This document shows, one piece after another, positions 8,701-15,823 of a DNA stretch of 64,000 nucleotides (position 1 is its first letter; each line of letters begins with the position of its first letter). The notes under the pieces are model-generated. The model was not told the DNA's origin. It worked only from the letters and a program-made list of their open reading frames with translations, and did no database searches. The stretch is from Solitalea canadensis DSM 3403 (lineage in GTDB: Bacteria > Bacteroidota > Bacteroidia > Sphingobacteriales > Sphingobacteriaceae). The stretch spans positions 2,120,669-2,184,668 of the forward strand of contig NC_017770.1 of assembly GCF_000242635.2 (NCBI RefSeq), written 5' to 3'. The position numbers were made by a program, and so were the translations under genes.

Positions 8701-9091
8701 TATGATTTCTTAGTGTACTGTAGGATTGTGCATCCCAGTTTACATAAAAACCTGATCGAATTGCCATCACAGAGTCTGCAACCGGCTTACGCTTCGGATG
8801 CATCTTTATTTCACGCGTGGTTGAACGATAAATACCAGCTTTAAGTTTTTTATAAAGTTGATTTGCATCATTTTTGAACATCATCGGATCGTCTGGATTC
8901 AGAATCTTCTTATAGGTTAGATTTTTATTACTGAGTTTCGGCAATGAGGTGTTTGAATCTTTCCACAAGGCAATTCCAAATGTGATTCCAAGAACCACAA
9001 AGAAAAAAATACATAAACGAATAACCCACAAGAATCGTTTCCACCGCTTAGTATCGGATGTTTGAAAAACCTGATGATTTGTTCCAGCCAT
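5747..9091 (-). CDS. GH18-like / polysaccharide deacetylase / family 2 glycosyltransferase fusion
   Basis: 1114 residues carrying three enzyme units. A transmembrane helix lies at about 20-41. A GH18-type barrel (about 105-410) has the VNIDFEE signature near 218 and ends in SLWRLGSEDPR. A NodB/CE4 deacetylase (about 490-700) shows TFDDGPD near 498, HTFSH near 547 and LFRPPFN. After a helix at about 715-745 comes a processive GT2 domain with IVPAYNE, DDGS near 792, DAD near 843, AEDCD near 937 and QRFRW near 974, and then several C-terminal membrane helices. The set suits synthesis, deacetylation and trimming of a beta-linked N-acetylhexosamine polymer (PNAG- or chitin-like) at the inner membrane. 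Single gene; the divergent neighbour is a TPR protein. Confidence 0.9.
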   Translation of the reverse strand: MAGTNHQVFQTSDTKRWKRFLWVIRLCIFFFVVLGITFGIALWKDSNTSLPKLSNKNLTYKKILNPDDPMMFKNDANQLYKKLKAGIYRSTTREIKMHPKRKPVADSVMAIRSGFYVNWDAQSYSTLRNHIDQLNMVLPEWLFITDTSDVVQTAIDPQALELMKKHKVPIVPMVSNFSNDKWNGNNVHRIISSPLKRHQFINSLVDILAKYKFQGVNIDFEELNENTDENLIKFQRELYTALHTRHYLVTQDIPPNNTDYNLKSTAATNDYVFVMAYDQHYATSKPGPVGQQKWIESVINDMEAQIPEEKIILCLAAYGYDWPKDSEGADVTYQEALTSAVESDGKIKFNSDDYNLSFSYTDDAAIEHQVYFADAATNFNVMMTAQEEGLAGVSLWRLGSEDPRVWSFYKKDLSDKDAKSPLIDLHQMEFIKGGTNVDYIGEGEILDILSKPQQGKISVSYDAKNKRITNQNYITLPTSYVVKKYGVGTKQMILTFDDGPDGKYTPEILKILQEEKVPATFFIIGQNAENNIPLVKELYKEGYEIGNHTFSHPNLAEVSLQRQRLELNATRRLIECITGHSTVLFRPPFNADSEPQSYAEIEPVAMSKKDNYLAIGESIDPRDWEKGVSADTIFQRVVDQQNLGSIILLHDAGGDRTQTIKALPRIIHYFKNKGYKFINVSDLVNKTRDDLMPPISNKKDLLLSKVNYVLAMLLFYFQHLFEALFILAIFLAITRMLVVGILAFIQQRKVRTASLLTPGVSIIVPAYNEQVNVVKTIHNLLNTNYPDLEIIFVDDGSKDDTYKVVLDEFELNSTVKIFTKANGGKASALNYGISQANYDYVICIDADTQLHSTAVSELMKKFTGDDVAGVAGNVKVGNELNILTKWQSIEYITSQNFDRRAFDLLNCITVIPGAIGAFKKEALINAGGFTTDTLAEDCDLTIRLIKDGGKVVYAPKAIAVTEAPESLKMFMKQRFRWTFGIMQSFWKHRNVCFNIRYKSLGMIALPNLLIFQMLMPLISPLADIMMLYALFTGGAGFVLGYYLVFILVDALGAAIAFSFEREPLYRLWLLIPQRFFYRQLMYIILIKAFNNALKGELMSWGVLKRSGNVKLKEI

Positions 9092-9297
9092 AATAGTTGA
9101 GCATAAAAGATAATATGCAAAACAACCAAGACGTTATGAAGAAAAGATGAAGACTGACGCTATTATTGAACGACCATGTCTTCAATGAAAAACACATTAT
9201 AATTACTTAAAAGCAATATATTTGCATTCATTTTAAAGTTTTATTAGGAAAAGCAAGTCCCTTTCTTAACACCTACTTAATTGATTTTTTTATTTCA

Positions 9298-11571
9298 ATG
9301 ATTGACTTAGATTATTTACAGAATCTCTACAATGAGGGACAACTACAAGAGTGTCTTGAAGCAACTACTACTTTCTTACTTTTTAATAATAAGAATGTAG
9401 GTGCAATATTATTAAAGGCTAAATGTGAGTTTGAGTTTGCCCGTGAACAGGAAACCGAAGAAGAATGTGAAGCCATGTATGCATCGGCTTACAATCATTT
9501 TGAAACTGTTTTAACACATGAGCCGGCTAATGAAGATGCTTTGTTGTTTGCAGCCTATATCATTATCTACATTTTTAAAACCAATATTCAACAGGGGATA
9601 TTATACTGCAATCAGCTCCAATTATCAGACAACAACGACAAACGATTAAAAGCAGTCAATTATCGCCGTGAAGCCTATTATTTACTTGGAGAGTCGGATA
9701 AAGTACTGGAAGATATTGACTTGTTAATTGAGTCGTACAAAAGTTGTTTCAGCAACAGCAGCGACAGAAGTCTATTGGATGGCACATTAAGCAACATTTA
9801 TCTTCACAAAGCCTATGTTTATCTCGACCTCAAAAAAGAGGTGGCAAATGCATTGTTAACCTATAAAACAGGTTTTGCTTATCAATCTGAAGGCAGGGCA
9901 GAAGATGCTGCAATTGCAAAGTTGGCGTTTGAAAATAAAGACTATGAGTTTGGTACATTAGTGTATAGCCGTTTATTTCATAATGGATTTAGATGTGAGC
10001 CTGATGAATTGATTGAACTTTATAATCTTTCGTTGTCCCTATTAGAGAACGAGTATATAAGTGAAGATCTTGTTTATTCGGTAATCGTTACGCTAAGGAC
10101 ATTAGGAGAGGAGTATTTCGGAGCTGACTATGAAGCTGAGTTATTTAGTCTGGCAAAAAAATATATGCAATTACATCCCGAATGGAGCATCACTTATCAT
10201 TTTGCGGGAACAATATTGTATGAAGCCGGAAATTACAATGAGGCTTACCCTTATCTGGAGAAAGCTCTTGAACTAAAAGGAATGGCAGTAACCATCTACA
10301 GGTACATAGATGCGTATTACAGAACATTCAATGCATTACCTGTCATCAGCCGCTTGCCTGACGATCATCCAACCGAATACTATAATGCGGGTGTTTATCT
10401 TTCCGAAATTTTGGAGGGCATAAGAGATCATCATGACCAAACTACTATTAAAGAACTGAAATGCACCTTGTATGAAAAAGCTTATAATGGCTTCTATGAG
10501 TATTTCTGTAATGGCAACGGTCCCACTTTATTCACTGATAAACACATTTTCGCAATGTGTTGTAACAACTACGGCATCGCATTATCCGATTTACAAGCCT
10601 ATGAAAAAGCTGCTCAGGTGCATGAATTAGGTTATTCAATATCGCCTTTCTGGGAACAGCTTAGCAGCTGGAGTACAGCTTTGATACAATTGAACCGGAC
10701 TGAAGAAGCTATTAATGTTTTAAAAACGGCAATTTCATACAATGAAGAGTATTTAGACTTCCATAATTACCTGAAATTAAAAGGCGACTTATTGGATCAA
10801 ACTTTTAAAATTGGACGAACAGAGGAAGCGAAAACCTTATTAGCGGAAATTGAAAGTGAATACACGTCTTTTATTGAAGCGAATAAAGATGAGCTACCGG
10901 ATGAATATCTTTTTGAATTGGATCAAAGCTATATCACTATTCAAAATATTCGTTATGAATTCCTCAAAGATGTAAGTAAGGAAGAAGCAAATAAGGAATG
11001 GCATGAACAATTAAAGAAAAACCCTGACGACAATTCTGCCTGGTATATGCTGATGCAGAATTATTATGAGATGCAAGATTATGCTCAATGTATTGCCTGC
11101 GCCGATAATTATCAGAAAATTAAACAAGATACTGTTGCAGATTCTGACAATTTGTACCTGCACTACAAAAGAGGTGTTTCTTATTTAAAACTCAATCAGT
11201 ACGAAAAAGCTTTAGCTGATTTAAAGTTTGCGCTGAATATTCATCAAACAAAATACAGTGTAGATGAAACCAGCCAGGCTATACTGTATATCCATCTTTC
11301 AAATGTAACGTACCTATTAAAACATTGGATCGATTGTAAACAATACGCATGGGAGGGAATTGCTTGCTATAACCGTAATGATTGGGCTTTAGATGATGAT
11401 TCGGAATTATTAATGATTCAGTATGCTGATGCATGCAAGGAAACTGATGAAATTGAAGCAGCCCGAGAGACAATTGATAACTTGTTAGCGGTAAGACCTG
11501 ATTGCGAAGAGGCTTTAAAAAGAAAAGCAGAATGGAAATCCAAAGGTTTTTTCTCCTTTTTTAAAAAATAA
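9298..11571 (+). CDS. Large TPR-repeat protein
   Basis: 757 residues, almost wholly alpha-helical, with tetratricopeptide repeats that are clearest at about 285-320 (AGTILYEAGNYNEAYPYLEKALEL), 425-490, 570-600 and 625-650 (KRGVSYLKLNQYEKALADLKFAL). No signal peptide or catalytic domain is visible, so it is probably a cytoplasmic scaffold. The C-terminus is a hydrophobic/basic tail KGFFSFFKK. It is divergent from the polysaccharide fusion gene with a 206-bp shared promoter region, which hints at linked regulation but proves nothing. A strong bidirectional hairpin separates it from nosY. Confidence 0.85.
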   Translation: MIDLDYLQNLYNEGQLQECLEATTTFLLFNNKNVGAILLKAKCEFEFAREQETEEECEAMYASAYNHFETVLTHEPANEDALLFAAYIIIYIFKTNIQQGILYCNQLQLSDNNDKRLKAVNYRREAYYLLGESDKVLEDIDLLIESYKSCFSNSSDRSLLDGTLSNIYLHKAYVYLDLKKEVANALLTYKTGFAYQSEGRAEDAAIAKLAFENKDYEFGTLVYSRLFHNGFRCEPDELIELYNLSLSLLENEYISEDLVYSVIVTLRTLGEEYFGADYEAELFSLAKKYMQLHPEWSITYHFAGTILYEAGNYNEAYPYLEKALELKGMAVTIYRYIDAYYRTFNALPVISRLPDDHPTEYYNAGVYLSEILEGIRDHHDQTTIKELKCTLYEKAYNGFYEYFCNGNGPTLFTDKHIFAMCCNNYGIALSDLQAYEKAAQVHELGYSISPFWEQLSSWSTALIQLNRTEEAINVLKTAISYNEEYLDFHNYLKLKGDLLDQTFKIGRTEEAKTLLAEIESEYTSFIEANKDELPDEYLFELDQSYITIQNIRYEFLKDVSKEEANKEWHEQLKKNPDDNSAWYMLMQNYYEMQDYAQCIACADNYQKIKQDTVADSDNLYLHYKRGVSYLKLNQYEKALADLKFALNIHQTKYSVDETSQAILYIHLSNVTYLLKHWIDCKQYAWEGIACYNRNDWALDDDSELLMIQYADACKETDEIEAARETIDNLLAVRPDCEEALKRKAEWKSKGFFSFFKK

Positions 11572-11580
11572 ACCATAAAA

Positions 11581-11616
11581 AAATACCGGTTTCCAACAAA
11601 ATGGAACCGGTATTTA
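11581..11616. terminator. Bidirectional terminator between TPR gene and nosY
   Basis: AAATACCGGT pairs with ACCGGTATTT and the stem extends through TTCCA/TGGAA with one bulge. A-rich on one side and T-rich on the other, placed between convergent genes. Confidence 0.8.
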
Positions 11617-11642
11617 AGTAAGAAAGATGAATTAAAATTTAT

Positions 11643-12416
11643 TTAAAGATTTTTCTTCTTGAATAACTTCAACGAAATTATTAAGGGTACTACAAACCAA
11701 ATTATCATAATCAATATCGAAATCAAGGTTCCCCACTGATTTCCTAAAATGTTTTTATACAACGCTCCGGTGTAACCCATCAACGCCGATACATCCATTT
11801 TTAACATAATGATTATCCGTGCTAAGTCAATTGGATTTAATGCCGATAGTGTAATAATGGTTTTCTCTAAAGGATAATCACTAAAACTGAATAGAACACC
11901 CAGAATCAGCCCGTCATAAATTACGGAAAAGAAAAACCAGATCAGTAAGGATAGTCCTATGCCTTTAGCCTTATCACGTGTTAAAACAGAGCATAAAAAA
12001 GCTAATGAGGTAAAAATTAACGAAAGCAATAATCCTATAAAAAGCAGTGTAATTCCTAACGAAGTGAATGAATAGAAACAAATCGGAATGCCTAATCCAA
12101 TTGCGAGAGCAATTAATAATGATCCTGCAATTCCAATGTATTCTGCCATTAAAATGGTATTTCGCTTAAGCGGTTGCGATACTAGCAACTCGATAAACTC
12201 TGATGAATTATAGAAATAAGTAGTGGTAAAGATCATGGCAATTAAAGGAACAATGATCGTTACAATCGTTAACAGACTACTAATTGCTTTATCAGGATTT
12301 TCTTCCAGGTAAAACAAGCTGCATGAAAGGATCAGCAAAAAAACAGTATAAGCAAGTAATATTTTATTCCTCAGAATATCATACAGTACATATTTAGTGA
12401 TCTTAAGCATAAACAT
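11643..12416 (-). CDS. nosY: NosY-type ABC transporter permease
   Basis: 257 residues with six predicted membrane helices (about 13-30, 47-70, 95-118, 125-150, 157-178 and 230-250) and no periplasmic domain, as in ABC-2 permeases. Together with NosF it forms the transporter that, with NosD, supports maturation of the CuZ site of nitrous oxide reductase in the periplasm. Its start overlaps the end of nosF by 14 bp (or 8 bp if the second Met at 12410 is used). Identification rests on the conserved nosD-nosF-nosY order. Confidence 0.88.
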   Translation of the reverse strand: MFMLKITKYVLYDILRNKILLAYTVFLLILSCSLFYLEENPDKAISSLLTIVTIIVPLIAMIFTTTYFYNSSEFIELLVSQPLKRNTILMAEYIGIAGSLLIALAIGLGIPICFYSFTSLGITLLFIGLLLSLIFTSLAFLCSVLTRDKAKGIGLSLLIWFFFSVIYDGLILGVLFSFSDYPLEKTIITLSALNPIDLARIIIMLKMDVSALMGYTGALYKNILGNQWGTLISILIMIIWFVVPLIISLKLFKKKNL

Positions 12417-13113
12417 TCATTTTTAAATAGTTAATAATCGCCTTTCCTAATTTTTGCTCGCCTGTTATCGCTTTAAAATCGTCGACATCATAATTAAACC
12501 GGATGCTTCCTTCCATCATGTACAATACTTTATCGGCAAGTTCATCCACTTCACTCATAATATGAGAGGTTAGTAAAATTAGTTTACCATTTTCCTTTTC
12601 CTTATGGATTTTGGCTTTCAAAATTTCGGCAGCAACGGGATCCAATCCGGCAGTAGGTTCATCAAGTATTAGTACTTCAGGATTAAACATAAATGCCAAT
12701 ACTGCACTTACTTTTTGGCGAGTTCCACCAGATAATGTACGCATTGGTTTTTGATAGATGGAAGGCAAATCAAACTGTTCGAGTAATTCTTCATCAATCT
12801 TTTTAAAATTGCGAATATCCTTCATCATGTCTATTAATTGCCCAATTTTCATATTATCGGGATAGCGGCCAATTTGCGGCATGTAGCCGATATGGTTTTT
12901 GTAAGAAGGATTTGACTGAATATTTGTTCCGTTAAAGGTGATAGTACCTGAATCTGGAATAACCATGCCTAATATGGATTTGATAAGAGTCGTTTTACCA
13001 GATGAGTTAGGTCCCAACACAGAAATTACCTGTCCGGGCTCAAAAGAGGTAGTAATACCTTTCAAAACATGGAGCTTACCAAATGACTTCTTTAATTCAT
13101 TTATCTGGATCAT
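12403..13113 (-). CDS. nosF: NosF-type ABC transporter ATPase
   Basis: 236 residues, a complete ABC ATPase: Walker A GPNSSGKTT near residue 34, Q-loop YMPQIG near 93, signature LSGGTRQK near 128, Walker B VLILDEPTAGLDP near 150 and the switch His in LLTSH near 185. It powers the NosDFY assembly needed for copper/sulfur site formation in NosZ. The ATG overlaps the nosD stop by 4 bp, so translation is coupled. Family assignment to NosF rather than a generic exporter comes from the neighbours. Confidence 0.93.
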   Translation of the reverse strand: MIQINELKKSFGKLHVLKGITTSFEPGQVISVLGPNSSGKTTLIKSILGMVIPDSGTITFNGTNIQSNPSYKNHIGYMPQIGRYPDNMKIGQLIDMMKDIRNFKKIDEELLEQFDLPSIYQKPMRTLSGGTRQKVSAVLAFMFNPEVLILDEPTAGLDPVAAEILKAKIHKEKENGKLILLTSHIMSEVDELADKVLYMMEGSIRFNYDVDDFKAITGEQKLGKAIINYLKMNVYA

Positions 13114-14348
13114 CTTGCTATTGATTTAAGGAGTGGTTGTTCGTCCATTAAAGTTTCGGGAGTAATTGAAGGAATTGCTTTTTCAGCCTTATCAAGCAGA
13201 CTTACAATAAAACTTCTCATAAGTGTTACTGCATAAGGCATTTTTTCAAGGATTTGTGAATACAGACTTACAGGTCGGTAGGGGACATCACCTATTTTAT
13301 CTTTATTTAAATCATACCCTTCATACTTGTCCCAGTAATTTTGCTTAAAAGTGTTCAGGTTATGAGTGCCGTTTGTGGTTAGATCAAACGTGTTGCCGAT
13401 GAAATTATTCTTTTCAAACGTATCATTTTCACAATTAGCAAGCAGACGAACCGCCCAGCCGTTTTGCAAAAAATCGTTGTTAACAACTGTTATCCTGCTA
13501 GAACCTTCAAAATAAATGGCTGATGTATTTTTACGAAAAATATTATTCTCAATATGACTATCAGAAATATCTTTCAGCAGTAAGCCGTAAGAAGAATTAC
13601 CCCAATTGTTTTCAAATACGTTATTAAGCATTTTAATGCGCTTGGTGTACATAACTGCTACACCTGAACCATTATCCTTGAATGAATTTTCAATGTACTG
13701 ATCGTCGTCAGAAAACATAAAATGCAGGCCATATCTAATGTTACGTTCACTCTTATTCTTTTTAATAAGACTCTGCTTTACGAATTCGAAGTAAATTCCA
13801 TCCCTATGCTTTTTGATTGTATTATTTTCAATGACCACATTATTACATTTCCAAAGGTGAATACCATTTCCCGAATGCATGGGATGTCCTGAACCTATTA
13901 AGTCATTATTCTTAATCAGGCAATTATCCGCATCTGATAAATAAATACCAAAGAACGTATTTGTCAACTTATTATTCAGCACCTGAACATTGTTGGCCTT
14001 ATATACACGTATTCCCGCATAATCCTTCACCGATCCTGTATTGGTATTTCTTACAGCAAATCCTTTTATTACAACATTATCAGCCAAAATTGTTAAAACT
14101 TCATCCTTATTTTCACCATCCAATACAGGATAATTTTCACCGATAAGCTGTATGCTTTTATCGATAGTTACATTATTACAAGGATATTTTCCGGGCTTTA
14201 CAACTATTCGATCTCCATTTTTAGCTACTGTTAGTGCAGCTTGTATAGTTTTATACTTTTCATTCGGACCAACAGTGATTTGCTGAGCATAAGAAGAAAG
14301 TGTAATAATCAAGCAAAATAACAGAGCGTATATATTTTCTTTGGTCAT
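13110..14348 (-). CDS. nosD: NosD, periplasmic maturation factor of nitrous oxide reductase
   Basis: 412 residues from the chosen Met at 14348, which begins MTKENIYALLF and gives a proper signal peptide ending in SSYAQQ; an upstream TTG-type extension to 14384 would spoil it and run toward the operator. The rest is a right-handed parallel beta-helix (CASH/PbH1 repeats, for example NNVVIENNTIKKHRDGIYFE, DSHIENNIFRKNTSAIYFEG). NosD delivers copper/sulfur to NosZ with the NosFY transporter. Divergent from the gene at 14438, sharing an 89-bp region with the nos-type inverted repeat. Confidence 0.95.
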   Translation of the reverse strand: MTKENIYALLFCLIITLSSYAQQITVGPNEKYKTIQAALTVAKNGDRIVVKPGKYPCNNVTIDKSIQLIGENYPVLDGENKDEVLTILADNVVIKGFAVRNTNTGSVKDYAGIRVYKANNVQVLNNKLTNTFFGIYLSDADNCLIKNNDLIGSGHPMHSGNGIHLWKCNNVVIENNTIKKHRDGIYFEFVKQSLIKKNKSERNIRYGLHFMFSDDDQYIENSFKDNGSGVAVMYTKRIKMLNNVFENNWGNSSYGLLLKDISDSHIENNIFRKNTSAIYFEGSSRITVVNNDFLQNGWAVRLLANCENDTFEKNNFIGNTFDLTTNGTHNLNTFKQNYWDKYEGYDLNKDKIGDVPYRPVSLYSQILEKMPYAVTLMRSFIVSLLDKAEKAIPSITPETLMDEQPLLKSIAR

Positions 14349-14391
14349 TATTGATACTCTTTGGTAGTGCAAATATATAATCAAAAAAATA

Positions 14392-14417
14392 AATAAAAGA
14401 CCTTTTTATCTTTTATT
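14392..14417. promoter_or_regulatory. Nos-regulon inverted repeat, copy 1 (between nosD and the copper genes)
   Basis: AATAAAAGAC, six bases, ATCTTTTATT. Nine of ten arm positions pair. It lies in the divergent gap, 7 bp before a TATATTTG -7 box (14425-14432) that reads toward 14438. The same repeat precedes ric (perfect) and nosZ (weaker). Binding by the Rrf2 regulator at 21889-22332 is an inference. Confidence 0.65.
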
Positions 14418-14437
14418 ATTTATTTATATTTGCCTCT

Positions 14438-14815
14438 GTGAAAATCATTGCCTACATAAGCTTAGCACTTTTTCTATTGGGACAAACTTTGTCGCAATAC
14501 ACGATGCTTATCGCATATGAGCTAAACAAAAATGAAATCACGAATCGCTTTTGTATTAATAAGAATAATCTTATGAAACATTGCTCGGGTAAATGTTACT
14601 TAGCCAAGCAATTGAAAAAGTATGCAGAGGAAGAGGAGAGGAGAAATAAGAAGAACGAAAAAACCGAACTCCTCGAAGTATATAACAATATAAGTGTATT
14701 TGAGGTCCCAACTCAATTATATTCCTTTGAAATTAAGCAAGAGATGATCCCCGATCATATTGCCTATTATTTTCAGGTTCTTACCTCGATATTCCATCCA
14801 CCTACCACAGGATAA
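14438..14815 (+). CDS. Small secreted cysteine-motif protein of the nos/copper cluster
   Basis: 125 residues with an N-terminal signal or anchor segment (about 3-20), then CINKNNLMKHCSGKCYL, a three-cysteine motif near residues 38-54, and a charged coiled stretch (KKYAEEEERRNKKNEK). Such small proteins are commonly found beside copper-related TonB receptors in Bacteroidota, so a copper-binding role is plausible but not shown. The start is GTG; a TATATTTG promoter box ends only 6 bp before it, so the message may be leaderless. Followed by a YtkA-like lipoprotein and a copper receptor gene. Confidence 0.65.
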   Translation: MKIIAYISLALFLLGQTLSQYTMLIAYELNKNEITNRFCINKNNLMKHCSGKCYLAKQLKKYAEEEERRNKKNEKTELLEVYNNISVFEVPTQLYSFEIKQEMIPDHIAYYFQVLTSIFHPPTTG

Positions 14816-14902
14816 TCCCCTTTTTATTCTTTACACAAATTATTTTTTTTAGCGAACTAACTTTAAAGTATCGCATTGGATATCTATTGTATTTTATTTA
14901 TT

Positions 14903-15763
14903 ATGAACACCTTATATATTACAAAATATACACTTATTGCTATTACATTCATCTTTTCATTAACACAAATGTCGTGCAGCAAAAGCAGTGATGAAGCCAT
15001 TGTACCTGATAATCAATTACCTGAGTTAAGTGTAATAGGTCAAGCTACACTTGCCACAGAGGGCATTAAGGCAGAAATTCTTGCTGAGAATGAATTCAAG
15101 CAAGGCTATAACGTATTTTATATAAAACTAACTGATTTACAAACAAATAAGACGATTGAAAAGGCTAATATTTCAGTTAATCCAATGATGTCAATGAAGA
15201 TGGATAATGGTATGATTCACAAGCATTCATCTCCATCAATACAACCAAAATCTGACAATACAACCCAAGGCCTGGTTAAAGGTGCATTTTTCTTTACAAT
15301 GGCTAGCACTGCAACTGGTGATTGGGTGATCGAAGTAAATGCAACGGTAGCGAATAAGCAATATCAATTAACCATTCCGGTTACCGTATCTAATAATAAA
15401 TATGGTGAGGTGATCTACAAGCGAACCAATACGCTAAAACTAGCTGATGGCTCAAGGATCATCTTATCTTATATGGAACCTGTTAAACCTAAGGTAGGAA
15501 CAAATGACCTGCAGCTAGCTATTCACACCACTAACGACATGATGACATTTTCTGAAGCTGCTGATTTTACAGTAGAAATGGTAACAGAAATGCCTTCAAT
15601 GGGACATGGTTCGCCGAATAATGTAAATCCTGTTGCAATTTCATCAGGACTGTATAAAGGTAAAGTAAACTTTACGATGCCTGGCGATTGGAAACTTCAC
15701 TTTAAACTACTCAAAAACGGAGTTGCCATAGCTGAAGATGTTCCTGTAGAACTTTATTTCTAA
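14903..15763 (+). CDS. YtkA/FixH-like lipoprotein of the copper-receptor locus
   Basis: 286 residues from the ATG at 14903, chosen because it gives a clean lipoprotein signal (TQMSCSKSS, acylated Cys near residue 24); a TTG nine codons upstream is less likely. The mature part seems to hold two immunoglobulin-like beta domains (about 50-160 and 165-285), both ending in a similar pattern (GAFFFTMASTATGDWVIEV and GKVNFTMPGDWKLHFKLL), as in YtkA-like domains. The MMSMKMDNGMIHKH segment is Met/His-rich, which suits copper binding. It sits between the small Cys protein and the OprC-like receptor. Confidence 0.7.
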   Translation: MNTLYITKYTLIAITFIFSLTQMSCSKSSDEAIVPDNQLPELSVIGQATLATEGIKAEILAENEFKQGYNVFYIKLTDLQTNKTIEKANISVNPMMSMKMDNGMIHKHSSPSIQPKSDNTTQGLVKGAFFFTMASTATGDWVIEVNATVANKQYQLTIPVTVSNNKYGEVIYKRTNTLKLADGSRIILSYMEPVKPKVGTNDLQLAIHTTNDMMTFSEAADFTVEMVTEMPSMGHGSPNNVNPVAISSGLYKGKVNFTMPGDWKLHFKLLKNGVAIAEDVPVELYF

Positions 15764-15770
15764 CCAATTA

Positions 15771-15807
15771 CAGCCACTTGGAAGCTATAAAGCCTTTTAA
15801 GTGGCTG
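15771..15807 (+). other. Hairpin between the lipoprotein and TonB receptor genes
   Basis: CAGCCACTT pairs with AAGTGGCTG around a 19-nt loop. No T run follows, so it may be an RNA-stability element or a weak attenuator rather than a true terminator. Confidence 0.4.
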
Positions 15808-15823
15808 TATCAATTGCAATCTT

